DNA of 64,000 nt from Bacteroidota bacterium (GTDB lineage: Bacteria; Bacteroidota; Bacteroidia; Chitinophagales; Chitinophagaceae), in the NCBI GenBank assembly GCA_026391125.1, contig JAPLEO010000009.1, forward strand, positions 1 through 64,000, written 5' to 3'. The notes under the pieces are model-generated. The model did not search any database, was not told the DNA's origin, and saw only the letters and a program-made list of their open reading frames with translations. The translations under genes and the position numbers were made by a program. The first letter of the stretch is position 1; every line of letters starts with the position of its first letter. This document shows, piece by piece, positions 41,279 through 51,458 of the stretch.

Positions 41279-41358
41279 ACGTGTATAAAATGGGCTCCAA
41301 CAAAGTTAATCTTTATCCAAGCTCAATTTCACATTTGAGATACACAATCTTCTGATAC

Positions 41359-43269
41359 TTATTTTTTTATCGTGAAATAAAAAGTACTTCCCTTCCCGAA
41401 ATCAGATTCTACCCAAATTTTACCATCATGAGCTTCGATAATTCTTTTACAAAGTGCTAATCCAATACCTGTACCTTGAAATTCAGTTTGAGTATGTAAT
41501 CGTCTAAACATAACAAATACTTTGTCAAAGTTCTCAGTTGCTATTCCAATACCATTATCCTTCACAAAGAATTGATGAGATTCTGTAGTTTCCTGATAAC
41601 CCACTTCAATTGAAATTTCTTGATCTGATTTGTGGTACTTCAATGCATTGCCTATCAAATTCATAAACAATTCATTTAACAATGTTTTGTTGGCAGAAAT
41701 AATTGGTAACGCCTGAATAGTAATGGTTGCTTTGTTTTGTTGAATGGTCTCAGATAATACATCTTGAATGTTTAACAGCAAAAGATTTACATCCACCATT
41801 ACAAATGAATCTTTATTACCTCCAATTCTTGAAAATTGCAAAAGATCGTTGATCAATGATTTCATTTGATTTACGGCACCCTGAATATATCTTAAATATT
41901 CATCCCGAGTTTCGTTCGACAAAGATTCCTTCTTATTATTAATCAATCCTAAGAAACCATTCACCACATTCAATGGGGCTTTTAGATCATGACTAGCCAC
42001 ATAGGCAAAGCTGTCTAAATCTCCGTTCACTCGTTGAAGCTTTTCAGTATACACTTTAACCAGTTTTTCATTTTTCACCCGATCTGATATGTCATGAATT
42101 ACTGAAAACAGCATTCTTATTCCGTTAAACATGATAGGAGTTGAATGTACTTCTACATCCTTTATTTCTCCATTAGCAATTTTATGTTTAAACATAAAAA
42201 AGTTCCTTTTTTCAGAAACAGCTAAATCCATTTCATGTTGTATTGCTTCTTTATTTAAGCAGTTAATATCTGCAATATTCAAATTCTTTAACTGCTCTTT
42301 ACTATACCCATAAAAATGAACTGCCGAGATATTTACATCTAAAATATTTCCAGATTCGGCATCAATCAACAACATCACTGAGCTATGTGAATCGAACAGC
42401 TTCCTATACCTATTCGACAATTCTGATAATTGGCTTTCTGCTTTTTTGGTCATGGTAATATCAGTAATAAATCCATGCCAAAGAATACTTCCATCTGGTT
42501 CTTTTTGAGGAATAGAATTACCGTAAAGCAAACGAATGGTTCCATCTTCATCTTCCACACGATACTCATACTGCCATGGAGATAAATTTTTAGCAGACGC
42601 ATTGATAGATTGAATTACTCCTTCAAGGTCATCCTTATAAATTTTATTAAATACAACTGACGCATCATTAATAATATCTTCAGGGCTAACATGATAAATT
42701 TCTCTAACCCCTTCACTAGCATAAGGAAAAAAAGAACTGCCATCTGGTCTTAAAGCATATTGAAATACAACACCTGGGATACGAGATGCTATTTTATTCA
42801 AGTGATCCAAAGCTTCAGCTTGTATTTTATTAACTTTTATTCGAGATGTAATATCTCTTGAAGATGCATATATATAATTGACCCCATCAAACCTTACACA
42901 AGAAGCATTTATTTCTACATCAATTAATGAACCATCTTTTCTCCGATGTTTTGTTTGAAAAATTTCACTTTTGTCAACCAAATTTACAATTATCTTAGGC
43001 AATTTCTCCTTGGCGAAATAGGCATCAATATCAAAAAGACTCAGTTTCAAAATCTCGTTCTCAGTATAACCCAACATTTTACAGAAAGCATTATTCACCT
43101 CTATGATATTTCCCTCTTTATCAATTACATGAATTCCATCATTTGAAATCTGTAAAAGCGTTTGGTATCTTTTTAACAGTAATTCTTCTTCCTTTGAAAA
43201 CTTCTTTGACGCATCAAAAATATCTGGACTTGCATCTAAGTAATTATCATCGCGTTTCATACTTGACAC
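41359..43269 (-). CDS. Multi-PAS sensor histidine kinase
   Basis: Three PAS-like domains (GIHVIDKEGNIIEVNNAFCKMLGY etc.), HisKA FAYVASHDLKAPLNVVNGF, HATPase MNLIGNALKYH, GTGIGLALCKRIIEAHDG. Confidence 0.94.
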   Translation of the reverse strand: MSSMKRDDNYLDASPDIFDASKKFSKEEELLLKRYQTLLQISNDGIHVIDKEGNIIEVNNAFCKMLGYTENEILKLSLFDIDAYFAKEKLPKIIVNLVDKSEIFQTKHRRKDGSLIDVEINASCVRFDGVNYIYASSRDITSRIKVNKIQAEALDHLNKIASRIPGVVFQYALRPDGSSFFPYASEGVREIYHVSPEDIINDASVVFNKIYKDDLEGVIQSINASAKNLSPWQYEYRVEDEDGTIRLLYGNSIPQKEPDGSILWHGFITDITMTKKAESQLSELSNRYRKLFDSHSSVMLLIDAESGNILDVNISAVHFYGYSKEQLKNLNIADINCLNKEAIQHEMDLAVSEKRNFFMFKHKIANGEIKDVEVHSTPIMFNGIRMLFSVIHDISDRVKNEKLVKVYTEKLQRVNGDLDSFAYVASHDLKAPLNVVNGFLGLINNKKESLSNETRDEYLRYIQGAVNQMKSLINDLLQFSRIGGNKDSFVMVDVNLLLLNIQDVLSETIQQNKATITIQALPIISANKTLLNELFMNLIGNALKYHKSDQEISIEVGYQETTESHQFFVKDNGIGIATENFDKVFVMFRRLHTQTEFQGTGIGLALCKRIIEAHDGKIWVESDFGKGSTFYFTIKK

Positions 43270-43526
43270 TTAATAGGGGTTACCCTAAAGTTACTTTATA
43301 ATAAATGATTTTTTTAAGGAAATTTTAATGTGCCATTTGCATGTATAAACAGATAAAATATATTGCAATGTGTTGTTATTCAACATGTTTATTCATTAGA
43401 AGGATAAAAGTATTTTTCAAACATTGCTTTCTTTAACGCATTTTCTTTCTTAAAGAGACAATTAATGGTATGCATCAACTTTCATGAGACATGAATCATC
43501 GGATTGTGATAGGATACCAGTAAAAT

Positions 43527-43556
43527 AAAAAGAGGTAGCACGAGCCACCTCTTTTT
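43527..43556. terminator. Bidirectional terminator-like hairpin
   Basis: AAAAAGAGGT-agcacgagcc-ACCTCTTTTT, perfect 10-bp arms. Confidence 0.65.
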
Positions 43557-43664
43557 GGTTTGTAACCCCCAATGAAACTGTTTACCTAGAAAGGTGTATT
43601 GGTAATAGCCAACTGCAGTTTATCCGGTGTAAAAGTAATTGGGCCATGCATACAAAACAAAGTA

Positions 43665-43692
43665 GAAAACACCGAATTTTTACGGTGTTTTC
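43665..43692. terminator. Terminator-like hairpin
   Basis: GAAAACACCG-aattttta-CGGTGTTTTC, perfect 10-bp arms. Confidence 0.5.
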
Positions 43693-43830
43693 ACCCTATT
43701 AATTCAGTTAAAAAATCATAGCTAATTTAAATTACTTGTAAGATTTTTGTAATGCGATTTTGGCAGCTCATCTATCAGTTTCCCCTCGACGGGTATTTAT
43801 GTTGCTCCTTATTTTAGAAAAATATTAGCC

Positions 43831-44484
43831 ATGACTAAAATTGCCATTGTTGATGATCATATTCTTTTTAGAAGGGGTGTGTCTATAATCATCAATTCAT
43901 TTTCAGAATACAAAATTATATCAGAAGCTAGTAATGGTAGGGAGTTCATAGACAACATTCAATCAAATAATTTACCAGAAATTGTATTACTCGATATTAC
44001 CATGCCAGAAATGAATGGCTATGAAACCGCTAGATGGATCTATACGCATTACCCCAATATTAAAGTACTTGCATTGAGTATGTTGAATGACGAAAGAGCC
44101 ATTATTAAAATGCTAAAGAATGGCGCAAAAGGTTATATACTCAAGGATAGCGAGCCTCAGGAATTGAAAGCAGCATTGGATAGTCTCGTAACAAAAGGCA
44201 TTTATCTCAACGAACTCATGTGCTCGAATATTATTCACTGTATGAATAATCAGTTCGAAGAGGATCAAGAACTCTTTAAGAAAAAAGCTGAATTAACTGA
44301 AAGAGAAATGGAATTTTTAAAACGCATTTGCAGCGATCTTTCCTATAAACAAATTGCTGATACCATGTTTCTGAGTCCCAGAACAATTGACGGCTACAGA
44401 GATGCCCTTTTTCAAAAACTAAATGTGTCTACGCGTATTGGTTTAGTGCTATACGCTATTAGAAATGATATCGTAAGTATTTGA
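43831..44484 (+). CDS. NarL/FixJ (LuxR-HTH) family response regulator
   Basis: REC MTKIAIVDDHILFRRGVSIIINSF, LLDITMPEMNGYE; C-terminal LTEREMEFLKRICSDLSYKQIADTMFLSPRTIDGYRDALFQKLNVSTR. Confidence 0.95.
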   Translation: MTKIAIVDDHILFRRGVSIIINSFSEYKIISEASNGREFIDNIQSNNLPEIVLLDITMPEMNGYETARWIYTHYPNIKVLALSMLNDERAIIKMLKNGAKGYILKDSEPQELKAALDSLVTKGIYLNELMCSNIIHCMNNQFEEDQELFKKKAELTEREMEFLKRICSDLSYKQIADTMFLSPRTIDGYRDALFQKLNVSTRIGLVLYAIRNDIVSI

Positions 44485-44501
44485 TTATTACAGTTTGCAA
44501 A

Positions 44502-44535
44502 AAAACGCCTCCCCGAGTTCTCGGGGAGGCGTTTT
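44502..44535. terminator. Bidirectional terminator
   Basis: AAAACGCCTCCCCGAG-tt-CTCGGGGAGGCGTTTT, perfect 16-bp arms between convergent genes. Confidence 0.9.
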
Positions 44536-44554
44536 AAATTTCTGGTTAAAGCAA

Positions 44555-45592
44555 TTAAGCAATTTCCCAAACTTCTTTTCCGCGAATTAATTTATCTAAA
44601 TCTCCTTTGCCTTTGCTTGCAATGGTTTCATCAATTTGTAATGCCATATCGTCTTCGTAACATGCTCTGTCTGTTTGATAGAACACACCGAATGGACGAG
44701 GGAAATGTTTACCCGATTTATTTGGATCATCGAACATTCTAACTAAAGCTTGTGCTTTATAAAAATCATGTTCATCATGAATCCATAGGTCTTCTAAACT
44801 TACAGTTCCGTCTAAGTCAACCACTACTGGTTTCATTCCTTCGATCTTGATTCCAAATTGACTATTTGAACCAAACACCAATGGTTTGCCATGCTCAAGA
44901 TATAAACCTTGATCAGCTTTGGTAGCTTTCTCTGTATAGATCTCATAGGCACCATCATTAAAGATGTTACAGTTCTGATAGATCTCTAAGAATGAAGTTC
45001 CATTATGAGCAGCTGCTCTATTCAACATATACTGTAAGTGCTTAGGATCACGATCCATACTTCTTCCAATAAAAGTTGCATCTGCACCTAATGCTAATGC
45101 TAGTGGATTAAAAGGATGATCGATGCTTCCAAATGGACTTGACTTAGTAATCTTGTGTTGCTCAGAAGTTGGTGAATACTGTCCCTTGGTTAAACCATAA
45201 ATTTGGTTATTGAAAACAAGCATGTTCACGTTGATATTTCTACGCAGTAAATGGATGGTATGGTTACCACCAATACTCATGCTATCTCCGTCACCAGAAA
45301 CGATCCAAACACTTAATTCAGGGCGACTAGCTTTCAAACCACTCGCAATCGCAGTTGCACGTCCATGTATAGAGTGCATACCGAAAGTGTTCATGTAATA
45401 AGGGAATCGACTGCTACATCCAATACCACTAATAATAGCAATATTTTCTTTTGGAACACCAAGTGTAGGCATTACTTTTTGAACCTGTGCAAGAATGGAA
45501 TAATCACCACATCCAGGGCACCAACGTACTTCCTGGTCAGTTGCAAAATCTTTAGCGGTTAAAATAGGAGCCGCTGTTGCAGTTTCACTCAT
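44555..45592 (-). CDS. 2-oxoacid:ferredoxin oxidoreductase subunit beta
   Basis: RWCPGCGDYSILAQVQK, GIGCSSRFPYYMNTFGMHSIHGRATAIASGLK, SGDGDSMSIGGNHTIHLLRRN (TPP binding). ORF track starts at 45628. Confidence 0.93.
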   Translation of the reverse strand: MSETATAAPILTAKDFATDQEVRWCPGCGDYSILAQVQKVMPTLGVPKENIAIISGIGCSSRFPYYMNTFGMHSIHGRATAIASGLKASRPELSVWIVSGDGDSMSIGGNHTIHLLRRNINVNMLVFNNQIYGLTKGQYSPTSEQHKITKSSPFGSIDHPFNPLALALGADATFIGRSMDRDPKHLQYMLNRAAAHNGTSFLEIYQNCNIFNDGAYEIYTEKATKADQGLYLEHGKPLVFGSNSQFGIKIEGMKPVVVDLDGTVSLEDLWIHDEHDFYKAQALVRMFDDPNKSGKHFPRPFGVFYQTDRACYEDDMALQIDETIASKGKGDLDKLIRGKEVWEIA

Positions 45593-45701
45593 TTGATAAT
45601 TTTTATATAAGGACGAACAATGAATCAAAATATTGCCGCTAAAGTTACGATATAATCAAGTAGCAACCCGCTAAAACTCTATGTAAACTTTAATTTTTAG
45701 C

Positions 45702-46046
45702 TTATCCTTTGATGAGCTCTTCCCAAAATTCAGCCGCCCTCCTAGTATGTGGGATCACAATGGTACCACCAACAATATTGGCAACTGCAAAAATTTCATA
45801 CAGCTCCTCTGTATTAACGCCCAATTCAAAGCACTTACCCAAGTGGTATTTAATGCAGTCGTCGCAACGCAATACCATGCTGGATACTAATCCCAACATC
45901 TCTTTTGTCTTTTTATCTAAAGCACCCGCTTCATAAGTATTGGTATCTAAATTCCAGAGTCTCTTCATGACCAGGTTATTCTTATCAAGGATTACTTCAT
46001 TCATCCTTTCTCTATAATCATTAAACTCATTAACTAATTCGCTCAT
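45702..46046 (-). CDS. Carboxymuconolactone decarboxylase/AhpD-like family protein
   Basis: 114 aa, LDKKTKEMLGLVSSMVLRCDDCIKYHLGKCFELGVNTEELYE. Confidence 0.88.
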   Translation of the reverse strand: MSELVNEFNDYRERMNEVILDKNNLVMKRLWNLDTNTYEAGALDKKTKEMLGLVSSMVLRCDDCIKYHLGKCFELGVNTEELYEIFAVANIVGGTIVIPHTRRAAEFWEELIKG

Positions 46047-46128
46047 TGTATAAATTTTGATTGCAAAAATACAAACAGCACTTGGTCTTGCCCATTTATT
46101 ATGTATTTTAAACGTTCAAATAATTCAC

Positions 46129-48282
46129 ATGAAAAAATTCTATTTAGTATTAATACTCATCAGCGTTCAACAGGTTTTTGCGCAAAATGGTAAAGACCCC
46201 ATTAAAGTGTCTGACATGCTGAAAGTCAAGCAATTAAGTTCGGTAACGATCAGCCCTGATGGAAATCAAGCTGCCTTTGTTGTAAATAGCATTGAACCTG
46301 AAGCTGATAGCAAATGGGAATATAAATACCTGAATCAGCTTTATCTAATAAATACAGATGGCAGTTCAGAACCCAAAGCCTATACTTTTAAAGACAATGC
46401 TGCGTCTCCAGCATGGAGTCCGGATGGTAAACAAATAGCTTTTGTGCGCGTGGTTGATACAAAACCACAGATCTTTTTAATGTCGCTTTCTGGCGGTGAA
46501 CCCATTCAGTTCACTAAATTCAAATATGGTGCAGCGAATCCAAAATGGAGTCCAGATGGTAAGCAGATCTTATTCTCAGCGTCTATCACTTTAAGAGAAC
46601 TTCTAAAAGATACCACACTCAACCCAGGCAAGGAGATCCCAAAATGGCCTTATGAAAAACCAGGATTTGATCAGAACCAGCAATTAGTAGCTAATCCTTC
46701 TAAGCCCGATCCAGACGGTAGCCTCGAAGAAATTAGGGCCTACCTCGACAACAATGCGATCGATAAAAAAGCCAAAGTGATCAACAAACTGAATTTTCAG
46801 GAAGAGATGACCACTTCCTCTGAAATCTCATTCAATCATTTTTTTATCGCGCCCGTTTCGAATGGTATGATGATAGCTGCGGTGACTCATGGATTTTACA
46901 GGTATCAATCTGCCGATTTTACACCTGATGGAAAACAATTGATCATTACAGGAAATAGAGACTCCCTCCAACATCCTGATCGCGCTTTAGAAAGTGAGAT
47001 CTATCTCTGTAATTTAAATGGTAGCAACCTGCAAAAATTGCTTGGCGAAAAGGGTAAGCAATACAATAGTCCAAAAATTTCTCCTTCAGGAAAATGGTTG
47101 GCATTTCAATTTGGTAACACCTCATTTGTAGACGTTCCTCAATTAGCAGTAATGCCAATCAATGGAACAAGCAAAGACATACAGGTTCTGCCTTTTGATA
47201 GAAATAAAGGTGGCTTGGTTTGGTCGGCCGATGAACAATGGATCTATTTTACGGCACAATCGAATGGCGGACAACCACTCTATCGCATCAATATCAGTAG
47301 CAAAAAAGCCGAAGCCCTATCAGATTTTAATACGGGGATCCTTGCTTTTGATTTGAATAAAAATCAATTGCTCTATGTAAAAACAGAAGTGAGCAATCCT
47401 TCTGAATTATATGTTTCCGATGCAGGTTTAAAAAAATCAAATCGCATCAGCAATTTTAATACGGGTTGGTTAGCTAATAAACAATTGAGCTCCCCTGAGA
47501 AAAAAAGCTTTGTCAATGAAAAGGGACTCACTGTTGAATACTGGGTGATGAAACCAACCAATTATGAAGCAGGAAAAAAATATCCGGCTATCCTGGATAT
47601 TCATGGCGGACCATCAGCCATGTGGGGACCTGGTGAATTATCGATGTGGCACGAGTTTCAATATTATGCAGCTAAGGGCTATGCTGTAGTTTATGGCAAC
47701 CCAAGGGGTTCGGGCGGATATGGCGCTACTTTTTTGAGGGCGAATGTGAACGATTGGGGAACTGGACCTACTTCTGATGTACTCACTTATCTTGATAAGT
47801 CTGTAGAATTGGGATTCATTGATACGTCTCGACTTGCCGTAACAGGTGGATCTTATGCTGGTTACCTAGTAGCATGGATCGTTGGGCACGATCAGCGATT
47901 CAAAGCTGCCTGCTCTCAACGTGGGGTTTACGACCTATCTACCTTTTTTGGTGAGGGTAATGCATGGCGCTTAGTGCCTAATTATTTTGGCGGTTATCCT
48001 TGGGAGACTGCTACAAAAGCCATTTTAGAAAGAGAATCGCCCATTACTTATGTAGAAAACATACATACCCCTTATATCATCTTCCATGGCGAGAACGACC
48101 TTCGGACCGGTGTGATTCAGGGTGAAATGTTGTACAGAAGTCTGAAAATTTTAGGTAGGACGGTCGAATATGTGCGTCATCCGGGGGCAACACACGAGAT
48201 TACCCGTACTGGAAACAACCGTCAGCGGATCGATCAAATGCTAAGAACCATGGAATTTTTCGAACGATATATCAAGCACTAA
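46129..48282 (+). CDS. S9 family (prolyl oligopeptidase-type) peptidase
   Basis: Signal peptide MKKFYLVLILISVQQVFA, repeated SPDGKQI(A/L)F propeller motifs, catalytic TGGSYAGYLVAW, HGENDLRTG, GATHEI. ORF track starts at 46057. Confidence 0.93.
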   Translation: MKKFYLVLILISVQQVFAQNGKDPIKVSDMLKVKQLSSVTISPDGNQAAFVVNSIEPEADSKWEYKYLNQLYLINTDGSSEPKAYTFKDNAASPAWSPDGKQIAFVRVVDTKPQIFLMSLSGGEPIQFTKFKYGAANPKWSPDGKQILFSASITLRELLKDTTLNPGKEIPKWPYEKPGFDQNQQLVANPSKPDPDGSLEEIRAYLDNNAIDKKAKVINKLNFQEEMTTSSEISFNHFFIAPVSNGMMIAAVTHGFYRYQSADFTPDGKQLIITGNRDSLQHPDRALESEIYLCNLNGSNLQKLLGEKGKQYNSPKISPSGKWLAFQFGNTSFVDVPQLAVMPINGTSKDIQVLPFDRNKGGLVWSADEQWIYFTAQSNGGQPLYRINISSKKAEALSDFNTGILAFDLNKNQLLYVKTEVSNPSELYVSDAGLKKSNRISNFNTGWLANKQLSSPEKKSFVNEKGLTVEYWVMKPTNYEAGKKYPAILDIHGGPSAMWGPGELSMWHEFQYYAAKGYAVVYGNPRGSGGYGATFLRANVNDWGTGPTSDVLTYLDKSVELGFIDTSRLAVTGGSYAGYLVAWIVGHDQRFKAACSQRGVYDLSTFFGEGNAWRLVPNYFGGYPWETATKAILERESPITYVENIHTPYIIFHGENDLRTGVIQGEMLYRSLKILGRTVEYVRHPGATHEITRTGNNRQRIDQMLRTMEFFERYIKH

Positions 48283-49451
48283 TTGTGCATTTGCTTTAAC
48301 CAATCTTGAATTGCCAAGATCACTTTTAGAGAAACGTCTTGTTTGAATTTTGTATCGATGACCTTCTTTTCATCTTCTACATTACTCAGAAATGCGATCT
48401 CTAAAAGTGCATTTGGAAAATCGGTGGGTTGATTTAAAGTGAAATTAAAATTACCAACGTTTCCAAATTCGTTGAGCTTCAATTCAAGCATCCGTTTTAA
48501 TAATGCCTGTGTTAAAGGACGAAATCCAATATGTTTATAATAGGTACTTACGCCAGAAACTGTTTCGTTGGCAGATGAATTAAAATGCAGACTAATTAAA
48601 AAATCAGGGTTCTGTTCTTGCAGAAATAAAATGCGGTCTTTGATATCAAAACTGGTATCGGTGTTGCGTGTCATGATCACTTTTTTCACGCCGATTTTTT
48701 TCAAGTTTTTTTCTAAAGCTTTCGCATATAATAAAGTGTATTCTCTTTCGCTCGTCTTTCTTTTTACGCCTTCTGCACCGGCATTCGTGCCGCCATGACC
48801 CGCATCAATGGCAATGACCATCTTCTTAATATCTAAAACAGCTGGTTGTCGTTTTACTTTTAATACCAAGTTTTTACCAACGTACGATAAGCTGTAACCC
48901 CAGTGCTGCGGGTGTTTCAGCTCTACAGTTACGCGTACCACATCATCTTCTACTTGGTTATAATAAACGTTTTTGATTTCTTTTACCGTTTGTAATTGTG
49001 TGATCCAATTGGTGTTTGATTGAACACCATATAGGTCGATCATGATCTTCGATGGTTCAATTTCCATCCAAGATTTATAAGGCAAGTGTTCGTCCATATG
49101 AATACTCACATAATCATACAATGAATCGCCCTTCACCATATACGAGCTGGTTAAATAAAAAGGTTTAGTTGCAAAAACACTATCGTGTCTGATATAAGCT
49201 TTTTCGATATACGCACTATGAAATTTTGATAGTTGAACGGTATAGAGTTCTTTAGTAGAATCAACTATGCGTAATAGAATGTTGCTATCGATATAACCCA
49301 TTTTAGTGCCACCCAAACGATCCTCACCAAGACCATATAATAATGCTGGTAACTTTCCAGTTGATTTGCCCATCCAATAATTCGTGGAACTGTTTTGCGC
49401 AAAAACAACCGTATTGATAAACACAAATAAACACAGTAGGATTACTCTCAT
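48279..49451 (-). CDS. N-acetylmuramoyl-L-alanine amidase (Amidase_3)
   Basis: IAIDAGHGGTNAGAEGVKRKTSEREYTLLYAKAL, FLISLHFNSS, ALLEIAFLSN; about 200-aa N-terminal extension. Confidence 0.9.
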   Translation of the reverse strand: MRVILLCLFVFINTVVFAQNSSTNYWMGKSTGKLPALLYGLGEDRLGGTKMGYIDSNILLRIVDSTKELYTVQLSKFHSAYIEKAYIRHDSVFATKPFYLTSSYMVKGDSLYDYVSIHMDEHLPYKSWMEIEPSKIMIDLYGVQSNTNWITQLQTVKEIKNVYYNQVEDDVVRVTVELKHPQHWGYSLSYVGKNLVLKVKRQPAVLDIKKMVIAIDAGHGGTNAGAEGVKRKTSEREYTLLYAKALEKNLKKIGVKKVIMTRNTDTSFDIKDRILFLQEQNPDFLISLHFNSSANETVSGVSTYYKHIGFRPLTQALLKRMLELKLNEFGNVGNFNFTLNQPTDFPNALLEIAFLSNVEDEKKVIDTKFKQDVSLKVILAIQDWLKQMHN

Positions 49452-49644
49452 CTCTTGAAGATAAAAAACTGTTGCGAATAGAAAAGCAAATCGAGGATGA
49501 AATAGTTATTTAAATAGGTAGAGATTCCTGAAAATGAAAAGACCTTAGCATTTTTAATACTAAGGCCTTCTCTGAGCAAGCAATCGTAAGATTATCGATT
49601 TGTTAAATTTAGATAAAATATTCTAAATCTACCAAAATTTTCTT

Positions 49645-51435
49645 TTAGAAACGATAACCCTTGTCTGCGATCATCTTGTCGGCAATTCTTCTACGAGCAT
49701 CTTTACTATTGAAAGGCTCCACTTTGGTGAACCTTTTCAATCCAATATGCATCATTCTAAGCTCATCACCCTCTGAAAAGCCGTTTAAAGCGTCTTTTCC
49801 GGCTTTGTTGATCCTGTCTGCAGCATCATATATATAAGTTCTCATAATATCTGCGTGTACATTGGTAGCTGTTTCGCCCTTGGTTTCAGCCAGCTTCATT
49901 ACCCTTAAGAGTACGCTTTCGGCATTGAAAACCTCAATGCTCATGTCAGCGATATTCATCAGGATCTCCTGTTCTTTATCCAACGACATCATCAATTTCT
50001 GAACAGCGGCACCTGCCACCATTAAGATCGATTTCTTGAAGTTGGCGATGTATTTACGTTCTTTTACAAAAGCACCTTCATCGTCGCTATTAAAATCAGG
50101 GATACTCATGAGTTCTTTTTGAACAGCCATGGCTGGTCCCATTAAATCGAGCTTTCCTTTCATAGCGCGTTTCAATACCATATCAACAGTCAATAAACGG
50201 TTGATCTCGTTGGTACCTTCATAGATTCGGTTGATCCTGCTATCGCGATAAGCCCTTGATATTTGGTATTCATCGCTAAAGCCATTGCCACCGTGAATTT
50301 GTAAACCCTCATCCACCACAAAATCTAAAGTTTCACTTCCGTACACTTTCAGCATGGCACACTCAATAGCAAATTCTTCAGCTGCACCTAATAATGCTTC
50401 TGCAAAAGTTTTGCCTTCAGCTTCCAGTGTATGCTCTGCATCATCGATCCATTTAGCGGTACGATACAAAGCTGATTCGCACACAAACATGCGGATAGCC
50501 ATTTCGGCTAGTTTGTGTTTGATAGCACCAAAGCGAGAGATGGAAATTTTGAACTGCTCACGGTCGATCGCATATTGCGTAGAAACATCGGCTGCTTTTT
50601 TAGCACCACCCAATGTAGCTGCACATAATTTTAATCGTCCAATGTTTAGAATATTAAACGCGATGATATGGCCCTTTCCAATTTCACCTAAAACATTTTC
50701 AACTGGTACTTTACAATCCTGGAAATACAATTGTACGGTTGAAGATCCTTTGATCCCCATTTTGTGTTCTTCTGGTCCTTGCGTAAATCCTTCCATTCCA
50801 CGCTCTACTATAAATCCAGTGAACTTATCTCCATCGATCTTAGCAAAAACGGTATACACGTCTGCAAACCCACCATTGGTGATCCAGCATTTTTGTCCGT
50901 TTAGAATATAATATTTTCCATCATCACTCAACTTCGCAGTACTCTTTGCACCAAGCGCATCACTACCACTATTTGGTTCTGTTAAACCATAAGCGCCCTT
51001 CCACTCTCCGCTTGCAAGCTTTGGAATGTATTTATCTTTCTGTGCTTCAGTACCAAAATATAAAATGGGTAAAGATCCAATTCCGGTATGAGCTGCAATT
51101 GCAACAGAGAAAGAATATCCGCCTCCTAGTCCTTCATTGACGATGGTTGACGTAATAAAGTCTTTACCCAACCCGCCATATTTTTCAGGGAAAGAAGTTG
51201 ATAAAAGACCTTGCTCACCTGCTTTCTGAACGAGTGAAGGCATTAAGCCAGGTTCTAATTTTTCGATACGCTCAATCACAGGCAAAATTTCTGCCGTAAC
51301 AAATTGGTCGCACATTTCCATGACCATTTTCTGTTCCTCATCAAAGTCTTCCGGAATAAAAGTATCAAATGGATTACTTTCTTTGATGATCCATTCACCG
51401 CCTTTTAAAGCCGTTGTTTTTTTAGTCGTTTCCAT
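49645..51435 (-). CDS. Acyl-CoA dehydrogenase family protein
   Basis: AYGLTEPNSGSDALGAKSTA, DREQFKISISRFGAIKHKLAEMA, IHGGNGFSDEYQISRAYRDSRINRIYEGTNEINR. Confidence 0.94.
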   Translation of the reverse strand: METTKKTTALKGGEWIIKESNPFDTFIPEDFDEEQKMVMEMCDQFVTAEILPVIERIEKLEPGLMPSLVQKAGEQGLLSTSFPEKYGGLGKDFITSTIVNEGLGGGYSFSVAIAAHTGIGSLPILYFGTEAQKDKYIPKLASGEWKGAYGLTEPNSGSDALGAKSTAKLSDDGKYYILNGQKCWITNGGFADVYTVFAKIDGDKFTGFIVERGMEGFTQGPEEHKMGIKGSSTVQLYFQDCKVPVENVLGEIGKGHIIAFNILNIGRLKLCAATLGGAKKAADVSTQYAIDREQFKISISRFGAIKHKLAEMAIRMFVCESALYRTAKWIDDAEHTLEAEGKTFAEALLGAAEEFAIECAMLKVYGSETLDFVVDEGLQIHGGNGFSDEYQISRAYRDSRINRIYEGTNEINRLLTVDMVLKRAMKGKLDLMGPAMAVQKELMSIPDFNSDDEGAFVKERKYIANFKKSILMVAGAAVQKLMMSLDKEQEILMNIADMSIEVFNAESVLLRVMKLAETKGETATNVHADIMRTYIYDAADRINKAGKDALNGFSEGDELRMMHIGLKRFTKVEPFNSKDARRRIADKMIADKGYRF

Positions 51436-51458
51436 GGAAGAAAATTTATTGGTTTTTT

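Noticed and set aside
50354-50911. 185-aa plus-strand ORF
   Set aside because: Antisense shadow of the acyl-CoA dehydrogenase; Ser/Ile/Asn-rich with no domain.
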